The notes beneath the pieces were generated by a model. That model made no database searches, was not told where the DNA came from, and saw only the letters and a program-made list of their open reading frames with translations. Made by a program: the position numbers and the translations under genes. This document shows, in pieces, positions 21,706 through 33,783 of a DNA stretch of 64,000 bases (its first letter is position 1; each line of letters begins with the position of its first letter). The stretch lies in assembly GCF_001661265.1 (NCBI RefSeq), contig NW_017566995.1, positions 62,001-126,000 of the forward strand. Direction: 5' to 3'. The stretch comes from Saitoella complicata NRRL Y-17804 (taxonomy: Eukaryota > Ascomycota > Saitoellomycetes > Saitoellales > Saitoellaceae).

Positions 21706-23133
21706 ATGGACGAATACGACGCGTACGAAGACGAGCTATACAAGGATACCGCAGAAGAACAGTCCCCCTCCGAGGACGAGATCGACAGCGAAGTCGAAGA
21801 AGATGTACGCTCCTCTATACTCTACCGATTAGGATGCAAATGTTAACAGGAACAGATTTTGGCGCATGTTTATTACACGACGGATGCGAAGGGAGAGGAA
21901 GGGAAGAATGAGGAGGACCAACCGGCGCGGAAGCGGAGGAAGACGGATGATGATTTGCCGCCGCCGTTGTCGCCGTCCTCAGGTTCAGGGTCCGCGGGCA
22001 AAGACACCAACACTGAGTCCACGAATGGCACGAACGAGGAAACAACCGACGTCGTTCGCCCAGCTGACACAGACATGGACAGCGACACCGCCATCATCCG
22101 CCCCAGTTCGCCCGCCAGTCCAAGCCGCGCCCTCTCTCCCGTCCTGACCCGCCGCATCAACCTCGACTCCGAAACTTCACCTCCCCCCTCCCTCCTCAAA
22201 GTCGCCGTCGGCGACGACGAAGACGCAGATGCCATGACAGACCTCATCCGCTCCCAAGCCCACGGCCGCTACTTCGCCGACCCCGCCTACCTCCCCGAAC
22301 AAGCCAAAGGCCCCAAATGCCACAATTGCGGTGAACACGGACACATGGCAAAGAATTGTTCGATTAAACGGTGTATGACTTGTGGTGTTGTTGGGGAGCA
22401 TGAGACGTGGCATTGTCCGAGTACGAGAATGTGTAATAACTGTGGTGGGCCTGGACATTTGGCGAGACATTGTCCGCAGCCGAGGAAGAGTCATGTTGGG
22501 TGTAGTTATTGTGGGAGTAGACGGCATATGGATGTTGCGTGTCCACAAATCTGGCGATGCTACGTCTCTGCCAAAAACCCACCGCAAGATTTCGAACCGA
22601 ATGTGTGGTGCTACAATTGTGCTGCGCCGAATCATTATGGCGATGATTGTACGTTCGCGAGAAGGGGACCACAACAACAATTAGAGCCCAGCGCGTTTTG
22701 TATTGGGAACGTGCCGCAGAGTGAGGGTATGAGACGCAAGATGCAGCAACGCGATCAACAGTCGCGCGAACGCGAACGACGGGATCGGGAGGAAGAAGAG
22801 AGGGAAAATTGGTTCGCACGTCAGGACGCGAATCGGAATCGGGACCAACGACAACCACCTCGGGGTCCACGTGGGAACGGCGGCGATAGTTACCGACCCC
22901 GAGACCGATCTCCACCGCGAAGACGGAGGTCGAGGAGTCCGCCGCACTATAATGATAGGAGGGAGGAGGCGAGGTATGGACGTGGATCGGCTGCGTCGAG
23001 GTATGGGAGGAATGGAGGGGGTGGTGGCGGAGGAGCGTATGAGAGGGGTGATTTCCCGAGGGGTGGAGGGAGGGACAGGAGGGGTGGAAGTGGTGGTGGT
23101 GGGCTGAGTTTTGCTGATCGGATTTCGAGGTAG
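21706..23133 (+). CDS. Air1/Air2-type CCHC zinc-knuckle protein (TRAMP complex)
   Basis: Two exons: 21706-21804 and 21850-23133; 460 residues. Five CCHC knuckles lie in a row between about residues 190 and 300 (CHNCGEHGHMAKNC, CMTCGVVGEHETWHC, CNNCGGPGHLARHC, CSYCGSRRHMDVAC, CYNCAAPNHYGDDC). This array is typical of Air1/Air2, which bind RNA and bridge the poly(A) polymerase Trf4 and helicase Mtr4 for nuclear RNA surveillance. The N-terminus is acidic. The C-terminus has SR-like (RSPPRRRRSRSPP) and Gly-rich RGG-like parts. The very short 45-nt intron has a GTACGC donor and TTAACAG acceptor. Confidence 0.88.
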
Positions 23134-23998
23134 AGGGGGTTTGGCGGGTTCGGTGCATTGTGTGGGTCTGGGAAGGGGGACTTGTGTTTTGCATGCCTCA
23201 TAAGACTTACGGACACCTTGGTTCAATTTACATTGTGGTCATTGTTCGCATCTATCGCTTTGCCATTGCTTTGACTTCATGGGTATATCGCGCGGTGTAT
23301 ACGTCCTCGAGGGTGCACTGGTCCTTGGAGTTCGACTTGGGCATATCGCACATGGCGGCAGCTGTTGCGGAAAAGAGAAGGAGAAACAATAGCAGCCGAT
23401 CGCCCACAATTTCGGTCTTACAACCATCCTCGTTGGCATTCATCCGGACCAACTCGCCAACCGCTCGAGTACTTTACTTGACAGCTGCGTATTGCCATTG
23501 TCCCAGCAGAACCGTCGTTATGCTCCTGCAAACGCCTGTGTTCTGTACTGAAAAACGGGCCTTCGTTGATCAAGGCGATCAGTTCAAGGTTCCCTCCAGA
23601 TTGTTCACCTTAAATTGCATGTATGCGGCACTTTACGGGACGTGCGAGTCCCCATTTCATCCCTCTTCCAGGCCTCCCACAATACGACCTCAATGCGTCC
23701 AAGAATAGCAAATCAAATGCGAATCGTAACTCGGAATGACCGCCAATTGTAACGCGTTTTCTTTCTCTGCTCCACCCTTGCGCACTCTTGGCCCCTGATC
23801 ATGGACCGGCCGCTCGGACCGCTCCCCACAACCGCCACAGCACTCATGTCGCACAGTAATCAACCGGTCATGACTTCAACGGCGGGTTGGGGCTGCCCTT
23901 ATCAACCTCCAGCCTGCTGTTTAATCGCAATTGCTACTCCGGCTTCAGAAGAAGATATCGTTCACTGCTTCACCTTTACATTCGTTTGAGGAGAGACA
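23134..23998. other. Intergenic, no gene recognised
   Basis: About 865 bases. Several overlapping chance frames exist on both strands but none has a domain or convincing splice support. Confidence 0.45.
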
Positions 23999-26900
23999 AT
24001 GTCAACTCGCAGATTCCTTGCACGCTTGGGAAGTAGGAATAGGGGGTTGTCAGAGGAACTGTTCAAACCACCAACGCCTATCAGGGTTGATGTCGCTACA
24101 ATCCAGGAAGAGAGGGAGACGGCGTGGGGTTGGGAATGGATTCCGGAGAGGGAGATGGAGAGGTGTGTGGAGTTGTTGGATGCGTGTTATGGGGTTGTTA
24201 AGAGTCGAGGTATGTGATTCTGATGTTGATAAAGAATGATGTCTTTGCTAACGAGTGCCCTTAGATCTGGCGAAGCCGTATTTGCTGTATCCATTTCGGC
24301 CGTATTCAACGACGACAAACTCTGCACGGGCATTTATCGTGAGCTATTTCTCTCCAGAATCTACAACCTCACTACACGAACTACAACTACTCGAAACGGA
24401 CGACGTTACCACAATCCTCCGCTGGACATGGTCCCGAATTCCCGGCGGCATAATCTCACACCCGACATACGACCTCTTCGCAGCCGGCGAACGCGAGGCA
24501 GAATTCCACGAGGAGGCATTCCATATGCTCATCCCCCTCGTCGTATCCTCCGAACTACGAACACGGATGGTATTTGGATGGTTGGAGTTCCTCAGTGGTG
24601 TAGCCGCACACTTCCAGAAAAACGGAATGGTACTCAAGAAGTTGGCGCGCTGGGCGAGTTTCTTCGCGTTTGAACCGAGTGAGGAGGGGATGAGGTGTAC
24701 GACAGCTGGTTCTGAGGCTGAGACACCGAGGAGGGAATATCTTACGGATGGGTTTATCGCACCCACTAATGGACGACATAAGGGACGCTTTAGGGTGTGG
24801 TACGCGGAATGGGAGAGGGCAGCTGAGGCGATGGAACATCTCTTCTTCGCCTATCTACGATCTGTGTCCGCGTCTGGGGGTGCACCGACGATGAGTACCC
24901 TTCCTCTAAGTCTGAGGAAGGTGTTACAAGAGACACCATACCCACTCCGTCCCCGCGGTTGGAGAGGGAGTTTGTCCGATTGGGGTAGTCAGACGACGCT
25001 GTATGCTGTGATGGCGAGTGACCGCGCTGCTGCTACGCCTTTGGGGATGTTACGCCGCGCGGGGAGGTTGAGTTCGACGAGTGCAACGCATGCGGAAGAA
25101 GTATTGAATGCCATTCATTATGATGGGATGACGCTGCTTGAGGAGGAAAGCAAACGGATTCTTGAGGCGATTGATGCGGCGTATGTGGGGATGGGACAGG
25201 TCTACAGCCCTACGACGCTCGGTGATAGAACCTGGGCACGGTTCATGGAAGACGGATTTGAGGGACTGGATGGTGATGATGACACCGAGTCCATCTCGAG
25301 CTTTTCACGCCTTAGAACAGCGAGGAGGGAAGAAGAACAAGCGTCGGAGGCGAAGAGGAGTATGACCATGACATCCATTTCTTCCATCACCGACTGGACC
25401 TCCTTCCGAAGTGACGGTTTCGCAGGCGGGGTAGAAGATGGTCTAGGCCTCTTACCCCCCGACAAAGCCCTCCCACCCGTCGTCCAACGTGACCTCCATT
25501 CCCGCGCCGAACGCCGCGCAAAAGAAGAGATGATGTGGAAAGGCGTCCTTGTGGCCAACGAACGCATCGGTGCTGAAATCGACGGCGATGGGTTCTGGAC
25601 TGTGTGGTTCACTGCGCAGAGTCCCGAGATTGGTGATAAGCGGAAGGGTACGTGGGGGAGTTTAGCGTGTGTGGAGATGGAGAGGGGTGCGTGGGTTGTT
25701 GTTGAGGAGGTCGTGCCGAGGGTTGTGGAGAATGTCGTGACGCCGGTTGGGCAGGGGAAGGTGAAGGATAAAAGGCCGAGCTTGGCGAAGATGCTGAGTA
25801 TGGAAACCTATCGAAAGAACAAGACGGGAGCAGGAAGTCGAAGCTCGAGTGAGCCGCTCCTCAACAATTCTTCTGCGCCGTCGTCAAGGCAAGGAACGAT
25901 GAGTTCTGCGTACTCCAACTCCAACCCACCTCGTCTGGCGCCGGACCTGATGAGACTCGTTATTCAGAGCCGCTCGAATTTGAATACGGCAATGAGTATC
26001 CGTACCCCGGAGGGGCGGTTGCGACATAGTCCAAGTCAGATGACGAACGGGAGTAAAGAGGTTGATGGCGGGTTGTGGGGTGATGCGGAGGTTAGGGATG
26101 TACTCTCGTGGACTGCGATGGTCGACATCGAGGAGGACGAGTCGCAGCCACCAGCGGATGTGTATATGCCGAGGGCTGGTTTAAAGACCAGAGTTAGCAT
26201 GATCGATTTGGCGACGGGACCGAGAGGGGAAACACCTCATGGCATCGACGAGAAGGCTGCGATGAAGGAAATGGCCATGCCTCCACCCACAGCAGAGTTC
26301 GAAGGTATTCCTTCTCGCACAACTATGATTATCGAAGAGAAAACAATCGAAGCCCCCGAGAAACTCCGTCGCAAGAAAAGTCTGACGGGGCTCAAAAACC
26401 TCATGTTCCGCCGCAAAGGCCGCAAATTACGGTTGAACATGGGATGTGCGACACCAAACTCTGATGACGATGATGGAGGCGATGTGCCCCAGGCTGTGCC
26501 GAGTCCGATTAGGAGAGCGGTTAGTGGGGCAACAATCTGTACGTTGAGGACAGGGACAGGGAAGAGCGGTCTGAGTTGTGAGACTGCAGAACTCGTCTCA
26601 CCCGTATTGCCTATCTCGCCGCAGAATATTGGGACGACGGAGACGAAGAGTCCGGTGTCTCCCATTAACCCGGTCCTCGAGGCTCTAAGACGTGAAGGCC
26701 AAGGCCCTGTAATACCGAGAAAGCCGGTCAACGTCCCGATGACGACGGATAAGGCATTACCTGCCCTCAGCCTCGTTACAGACATGGAGATTACCCCAGG
26801 GTCAGGTGGGGCTACGCCGGGTAATCTTACGCCGACGTCACCGATGACCCCGAAACCGGTCAATTCCATCAACATCCCACTCGTACGGAACACGAAGAAA

Positions 26901-27767
26901 CCTTTGCCGCCAAGTCCGCAGGGGGAATACTTCAGCCCGATTGCGTCGCCAACACCGACGCAGCTAACGGCGACGGCAGAGAAGATGATGGGCTTACACG
27001 TTGCCGCCGAGCCAATCACGGGTTATGGCCCAGCAACCCGGCACATTGATGTACTCGAGCGGCCCAGGAGTCCGGAACATGGTGTGCATCATCAGTGGCC
27101 TCTGACGCCGGAAGCAGAGAAGTTCGCTCAGTTAAAACATGATGAGAGCATGTCCTCTTTCGGTGCGAGCCAGGGCCAGACGAGCGTGTTTGAAGTTGAG
27201 AGTGAGGGTGAGAGGAGTTTGACGCCGGCGTCGTCAATTGAGGTTGTGGAGGACGGTGATGGAGAGTATCACGACGGAGATCAAGAAGAGCACCACCAGG
27301 TGGAGCAGGGGCAGCAGCAGATTTTGTTGACAAGCAAGCCGTTGAGTCCTGTCGACGAACTCGAAGAAGACGAGGAGGAACCTGTCATCACCAACGCAAT
27401 CATGGGTCCTTCGAGGTGGAGTCAAACATATGGTCGTGGGTACACCAACCGATTCTCGTACCAATCCAACACCTCAGAACCAGTCTCGTCCTCTGAGGAC
27501 GAAAAGCATGGCCAGCAACAGAAGGCTCTGAGTCTGAGTTCGCCAGCGAGCCCGATTAGTGCGACAGGAGCGAGTCGTTGGGCGATGATTAGACGTCAGA
27601 GTATGGATATTACGGCGAGGAATGACCGTGAACAGGATCGGGAGACGGAGCGGGATAGGTTGTTGTCGAGTCCGGAGCAGGGTGTTGAGGACGTGCAAGA
27701 CGATAGTGTCGAGGCGAGGATCGCGAGGATTCGGGCGAGGGTTGCTGCTATGAATGCTGGGCTGTAG
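23999..27767 (+). CDS. Msb1/Mug8-domain morphogenesis protein
   Basis: Two exons: 23999-24209 and 24265-27767; 1237 residues. The first 400 or so residues match the fungal Msb1/Mug8 (DUF1708) domain. They include YLLYPFRP near the start, LRWTWSRIPGGIISHPTYDLF, the AFHMLIPLVVSSELRTRMVF helix, HLFFAYLRSV and STLPLSLRKVL. Msb1 acts at sites of polarised growth in yeast with Cdc42/Rho signalling, and the domain resembles RhoGAP folds. The remaining 800 residues are Ser/Pro-rich and disordered, with many SP/TP sites and basic KKSLTGLKNLMFRRKGRKLR in the middle. The 55-nt intron joins KSR to DLAKPYLLYPF. Confidence 0.87.
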
Positions 27768-28558
27768 TAGTAGCTTACGCTGGGCGCCGACGCGTGGGAG
27801 CTGGGAGGGGGACGATGGGTACAATGGGATTAAGGCAAGTACGATTATGGACGGGATTTAGGAAGATCTGTTATGGGCATATATCCGTTATACCGTTGTC
27901 AATCAAGCAGCTAATTCACCTACATGTACACTGCTGTCGATTCACTTCGTGGATGGCGTTATGGTGCCCTGGCAGAGGCAGAACCTTCCGTCTGATTCTG
28001 CAACACCTTTCGAGTCTCTCGCGCCGCGTGAGAAAAGTCAGAGCGCGTAGTGTCGAAGGAGTCGTAATCAAGAAATTGATCGACCAACTGCCAGCTGTGC
28101 AGCAGAATGACCGAGTAGAGAGTTTCGGAAATGGAAAAATTACATTCCAGATGGCGATTGTCATTGCTAACGTGCACCTACCTTGAGCAGATCTTTGTTT
28201 TCTGCGCATTGTGCTTAGCTGCAGTACTCTTTTCCCATTATCACCCTGTATTCAGCGCTACCATACCTCATACATCTCTTCACTCGGTTTTTGCGTGTTT
28301 GATATTCCCCTTATGCCCTGATACCCTACTACTAGGTGTCGATAGACGATCTTTGCCCAAGTATACTTCTGGCTTTACGCCGGTACACTAAAGGGGACGA
28401 GTCTTGGCTGTTCTGCTGATCTTTCTCGCATTCTGGGTTCCGATCCCCAGATGCGGGGTTGGATAGAACCAGCTGGGTCCATCGTAAGAGACTTCTTTCG
28501 CCCGCCGGCGTGATCAATGCTGCCTCCCGTCTCGTTTCAATTTCCTCATCTGTCAGTG
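27768..28558. other. Intergenic between convergent genes
   Basis: About 790 bases between the 3' ends of the Msb1-like gene and gpi10. No gene or repeat recognised. Confidence 0.45.
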
Positions 28559-30131
28559 TCACGTTCTGCAATAAACAACCACATCCCCCGTCCGTCTCCT
28601 ATCATCATGGAAATGTGTGTTGAAGAACCGTGCACACTCCCGGTAGTCACTCCCCTCCGTATACTCCTTCACAAACCCCTCCAACACCTCAAAAAAGACC
28701 AAATGACTTGTCCATGCTAAACCCCCAACCTCATCCAAGTTCTCTCTCAAAAACCCAGCTGGGTCATCATAAAACCGATCCGCTTCATCTCTGTACGTCT
28801 TCCTCTCATCTATTGAAAACCTCAACGGTGGCTCACAAGTAAGAAACCACGACGCATCATCCAAAGCAGGATTGTGCAAATGGCTCTGCCAAGGTGTAGA
28901 ATGGCAAGGCATCAGAAACCCAACCGATTGAACATCAGGTTCGTTTTTCAAGTAGTCCATCACGTCTATCACCCCTCGTTGATGAACCTGCGCAGCATAC
29001 CACGCGACCACCACATTCAGTAAAACGACAATCGGCACGACTCGACCCTTTGTCCGCCTTGATAGTCGAGATATCGACACAGATGTGTACACCAACAACA
29101 ACGGCAACAACGGGTACAAAAACCGCCATTCCTTATGCCCGATCACAGAGTAACACCCTACCACCCACACCACAAGTCCAACATGCTCGGCACTCGCATA
29201 CCTAACCAATCCCACAACCGTAAAGGGCAGGAAAGCGGTAAGCAGGAGCGGGAGTCCCTGCGTGAGATAATAATGCCACGGCGAGGATCCGTAGAAACCC
29301 GATAATCCTTCCACGAGGTTGAACTGGAGGAAGTTGAAAGGGGTGAAGACTGGACGCTGATAGTACAGTGAATCCATGACAAAGTTCAGTCCGATAGCCA
29401 AGACTCCCACTAAAGCAGCCTGGACCATGAAGAAGACCCTGTGGGGACTGTTGAGCATGATATGCCCTCCCAACCACACCCACAACAAGGCGTTCGTTGG
29501 TCGCATCACACAAGCGACGGCTGCAAGGACTAAAGCAAGGACAGCAGAAGCATTCGTCTTTGTCGATTGCAATGATGGCCAGTAGTACATGGCACATGCC
29601 GTCAATACCGTCTCGAGGGAGTTCGAAAAGGTGCGTGTATAGCAGAACCAATTCCACGACGAAGTGACGGTGCAGAAGAGCTGTACATCATGTTAGCCCA
29701 TGTCGTACTCATTTCCATAGTTGTTGTAGACCAAATCATACCGTCCATCGCCCAACACGCTCCCCAAACATCTTCCTTCCAAGCTTAACCGTATAAAAAT
29801 CCCCAACGGCCGCGAATACCCCCTGCAAAACCTTTGGCGCAACAACCACGACATCCGGTGTATCAACACCAACAACACTGAGAACCTTATACAACACCGC
29901 AAGAACAGCGGGATGAAGCGGATTCCGTATGCCCTCGTCCCACTCCCACGTTGTGTACCCGTACCCGAAAACGATCTTGTGTGCAACCTCGAGGGACTGG
30001 TAGTATTCATCTGGTTGGAAGAATGTTTTGATGGTCAATGCGTTGAGGATGCGTAGGACCAATAATCCCAAGAATACTGTTGAAGTGTTCCATGGTATGT
30101 CGCCCGCGGCCGCAGGCCGTTGAATTGGCAT
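28559..30131 (-). CDS. gpi10: GPI mannosyltransferase 3 (Gpi10/PIG-B)
   Basis: Two exons: 30131-29742 and 29680-28559; 503 residues. A GT22-family enzyme of the ER membrane that adds the third mannose of the GPI anchor from dolichol-phosphate mannose. Seen: the N-terminal FFQPDEYYQSLEVAHKIVFG and TTWEWDEGIRNPLHP motifs with the catalytic acidic residue, the HKEWRFLYPLLP signature later on, and about eight or nine hydrophobic segments between. The C-terminal part carries conserved PCHSTPWQSHLH. The 61-nt intron joins GRWT to LFCTVTSSWNW. Confidence 0.94.
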
Positions 30132-30394
30132 GATTATTGTTGGTGGGGATTGTTTACGTCTACGTTACAGGGCAGCAGCAGTACGTGATCGCGGGAAAGC
30201 CTGTCGCACCATCCCTTATGCGGAAACCACAATTTGATAACGAAAGTATTATTGATTCCTGTGTCTTGGGTATGTGTAACTATCTAGCAAAATGCAAAAG
30301 CCCCATTCGCCCCTCTCCAGTCCTACGCCCTCCAAAGATGCTCTGCGCTCACTATCGCTCTCTATCGCTCGCACCACTCACCATCGCCGGCTCA

Positions 30395-31751
30395 CTACGC
30401 CCACTTCCTATGAATACACTCCGGATCCTCCCCATACTCCTCCGCACTAACCCACATCCTCCTCCACGTACTCAAACTCCCCAAAATACTCCCCCCAATC
30501 CACGTACTCCAAACCCTCTCCGGCGGCGCATAAATCTTAATCTTACTATCCTTCGGTAACCGTGTCTTTAGTTCGTTCAGAAGGCGGTCACCAAAGTTGC
30601 GGAGGAGGGTTGTGCCGCCGGATAGGATGATGTTGGAGGAGAGGGTGGGGCGGAGGTCGAGGTCGGAGAGGGAGAGGGAGTTTGTGAGGAGGGTTGGGAG
30701 GGGGGGGGATTCGAGGGAGAGGAGGGAGGGGTCGAAGAGGATTTCTGGGGCGCGGAAGCGTTCGGCGCCGAGCTATTTTCACACATATCCCATCAGCAAA
30801 ACAACACAACAAGCAGACATGTAGGGAGTTTGGAAGCATACCCGTATCGACTGCCCATCCGGCAACCTATACTCCTCCCCAAGCTGCTTCCCCCCACCCC
30901 CCGCCGTCCTCGCAGTTTTCTCCGCCGCAACCCACTCCTTCTCCTCCCTCCTCGGCTCCACACTCAAAAAGCACATCTTCTCCTTAACCCCCCTCACAAT
31001 CTCCTTCTCCGCACTCGTCTCCATCCTGTACCCACCCTTCCTCATCAACAGTTGTAAATATTCCGTTACGTCGCGGCCAGCGAGATCCATCCGTTGGATT
31101 CCGGATGTGAGGGCGAATCCTTCGTAGACTGGGACAGAGTGCGTGACACCGTCGCCGGAGTCGAGAACGAGGCCGGTTGTGCGGCCGGACGCGTAGAGGG
31201 CTAGGACGGCTTGGATTGAGGTGTAGAGGGCTGGGACGTTAAATGATTCGAAGAGGATTTGGGCCATCGTTGTACGGTTTTGTCGGGGGTTTAGGGGGGC
31301 TTCTGTTAGGAGGACTGGATGCTGTTTGTCCACTATCAGCTTGTGTGCATGTCAGGAGTTCTGGGGGATTGAGCAAACCTCTTCTGGGAGGACTTTGAGT
31401 TCCTCTGAGTATAGGTATTGCCATATCCGCTCCATATCATCCCAATCGGTCACTACGCCGTGTTCCAGCGGGTATTTCACTTTCAGCAACCCCCGCAATT
31501 CCTGCGCTTTTGGGCCGACGAATGTATCACCCTCCACCGCGCCAGCCATGATACGCGTATGTTTCGGTCGACCGACACTGTAAACACCTCGAGTCAGTTT
31601 TCCTCAACACAGTCTCCATGTCCGAGAGTGCAACGTACTATGAAGGAAAGAAGCACTTTGGCTGGTCCTCGCCTGCGAAGCCAGCTTTGATTACACCTGA
31701 GCCGTTGTCGATGACGACTGGTTGATTCGTAAGGAAACTCGCGTCGTCCAT
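30395..31751 (-). CDS. arp1: Actin-related protein 1 (centractin), dynactin filament
   Basis: Four exons: 31751-31639, 31577-31379, 31321-30842, 30772-30395; 389 residues. Arp1 forms the short filament of dynactin, the dynein cofactor (ro-4 in Neurospora), needed for nuclear migration along hyphae. Seen: [18 protein letters not shown] (phosphate 1), [18 protein letters not shown], the [13 protein letters not shown] stretch, [16 protein letters not shown] (phosphate 2), ILSGGTTLL (adenosine motif) and [16 protein letters not shown] near the end. Introns are 61, 57 and 69 nt. It differs from actin by the FVGPKAQE and [10 protein letters not shown] forms. The extreme C-terminus (IHRKWA) departs a little from the usual HRK-S/T-F. 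Confidence 0.93.
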
Positions 31752-31892
31752 TGCAATTGCTTCAATCTTGTATCAATCGTCTATTGATGTCAGTCACGGT
31801 AGAATGTGGTGCCGCAGCTCAGCGCACCCCCTCCACATACCGAATACGGCACTGCGCTCACCCTCGATACCTGTAACGACGACACACACACA
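31752..31892. promoter_or_regulatory. Short divergent promoter of arp1 and rib7
   Basis: Only 141 bases separate the two start codons, so both promoters and leaders must overlap here. Confidence 0.6.
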
Positions 31893-32720
31893 ATGGACTC
31901 AAAAACAAGTTCATTCCTTCTCCCTTTCCTCCCCTCCCCCCGGAATGCCAGACCCTACGTAACCCTAACCTACGCCCAATCCATCGACGCAAAAATCGCA
32001 GCTTCAGATCGGAAGCAACTACGGCTCTCTGGTGCGGAGTCGAGGTATATGACGCATCGGTTACGGGTTTTGCATGAGGGGATTTTGGTTGGGGTTGGGA
32101 CTGGGATTGGGGATGATCCGGGGCTTAATGGTATGTGGTTCTACTCCCTGAAGCTTCAGTTGGTTGATTGAGTGTGGTGCGTAGCCCGTCTCCCCGACCC
32201 AGTCAACTCACCACCCTGCTCCCTCCCCCAACAACCCCACCCATTCATCCTCGACCCCACATTCCGAAGCCCAATCACCTCCGAAACCCGACTTATCCGT
32301 ACAGCCGCAGCCGGACACGGACACCCTCCAACATACCTCGTCCGGTCTGACGCGGTGCTCGACGAGGACAAATTACAAATTTTACAAAGCGTCGGTGGGC
32401 GCGTCATTAAGATCCCCACCACCGGCCCGCGGGCGCTGATGTGGGATGATATCCTAAAAGCAGTCTACGACACCGGTATCGCATCCCTCATGATCGAAGG
32501 CGGGGCACGCGTTATCGCGGACGTACTACGAGAAAAAGCGGCGGATGTGGTCATCGTCACGATCGCGCCGGTGTATGTTGGGAAAGAGGGGGTGGGTATC
32601 GATATTGATGGGGAAGGGGAAAGAGGTGGCGGGGGTGAGGTGGGGGGGGAGGGGTGGTTGAGGGATGTGGTGTGGGAGAGGTTTGGGGGAGATGTGGTTT
32701 TGGGGGGGAGGATTGGGTGA
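31893..32720 (+). CDS. rib7: Diaminohydroxyphosphoribosylamino-pyrimidine reductase (riboflavin synthesis)
   Basis: Two exons: 31893-32130 and 32185-32720; 257 residues. Rib7 reduces the ribosyl side chain of the pyrimidine intermediate with NADPH, the second step of fungal riboflavin synthesis. Seen: RPYVTLTYAQSIDAKIA, SRYMTHRLRVLHEGILVGVGTG, the DDPGLNARLPD turn across the intron, and SLMIEGGARVIADVLREKAADVVIVTIAPVYVG, all typical of the RibD C-terminal fold. An acidic, glycine-rich insert near the C-terminus (residues 219-238) is longer than usual. Intron of 54 nt. Confidence 0.9.
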
Positions 32721-33783
32721 GGGGATGGGGAAAGAGACGCCTGCGATTGCGCACACCACCTTCGTCCGTTTGTCCGTATCAAATCCGTCATCGTCGTCGA
32801 TGACATACGATGTCTTATTTCAAGATCTAGATCCAGATAAACCGTTCATCCTCTCCGGACAGCATTCGCCTTACGCACAGCCATATACGTATGAAAGCAC
32901 TATCACGCTATATCCGAAGTTCACCTGACAGCAACGTCAGTGAACTGAATTAGACGTTTAATTGATAACGGTATACCGGATATACAGTATTCCCATGCCA
33001 AATTCTCCTTCACCCAGGCGTAGGGGTACTTGACTTGCCTAATTTCGTGGCCATCCCACCCTATCCTCCTCGTAGTGCTCCCACGCGTCCGCTACAGCCT
33101 ACCTATGTAGCATTCATACTCATAGCAACAACCCTCGCCCGTATCCTCGACTTCCTGCTCCTACTCATGCCCCCCGGGGGACTCGCCAATAATCTCTTGG
33201 CTCCGTATCTGCAGAGAGTGGAAGAGATAGTGGAGCTTGAGGATTTGATATGAGGTTCGATATAGAAGTTTTACGGGATTGAAAAGGCAGTCAAGCCTGC
33301 TGTGTGATGGCGGCTGGCTCTTGGTACAGTGCTGCTGAGGCTGCAGCTGAGCGCTAGCAATGCAATAAAATCCTACCCAACACGCATTAACACAGACTTC
33401 ATCTGAAATATGCTTCCTGCAACCTTGGAACTGTCTCCTAATAAGTCATACCGTACAGCAACCCCGATCGATCTTGCGGTCACGACTATTCCTGTCTCGC
33501 CGCGCTCCTCCTAGGCCTCTTCTCACGCTAGCGCGGTTCCCATATTTCCCGATGCGGCACGCTCGGGCTCAAACTTCTACTTGAAGTCATGATGTCTTCG
33601 TTGGGATGACTAGGGTCGTGCGATGGTAAAAAAACCCTGCTACATCCTCCTCTGTCCGTTCTTCCACCTTACCACTTTTTATCATCTCTCCCTCGAGGTC
33701 TTGTCACTCGATCCTCCACAGTCCTCGACATATTATCACTCGAAACCTCGCTGGACAACCAACGACTAGTCACGCCATCTATC
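32721..33783. other. Intergenic, no supported gene
   Basis: About 1060 bases. Two small plus-strand frames (one ending 32928, one ending 33253 with a hydrophobic stretch) lack a clear start, splice sites or family. The last 200 bases are pyrimidine-rich, consistent with the leader of the next gene. Confidence 0.4.

Noticed and set aside
23252-23452. Minus-strand 66-codon frame with a signal-peptide-like LLLFLLLFSATAAA stretch and two Cys
   Set aside because: The hydrophobic stretch begins 20 residues in, after charged residues. No promoter or splice support was seen. A small secreted protein cannot be excluded but is not supported.
33035-33253. Plus-strand frame with one possible membrane helix after rib7
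   Set aside because: No ATG at its start, no convincing upstream exon and no family match.
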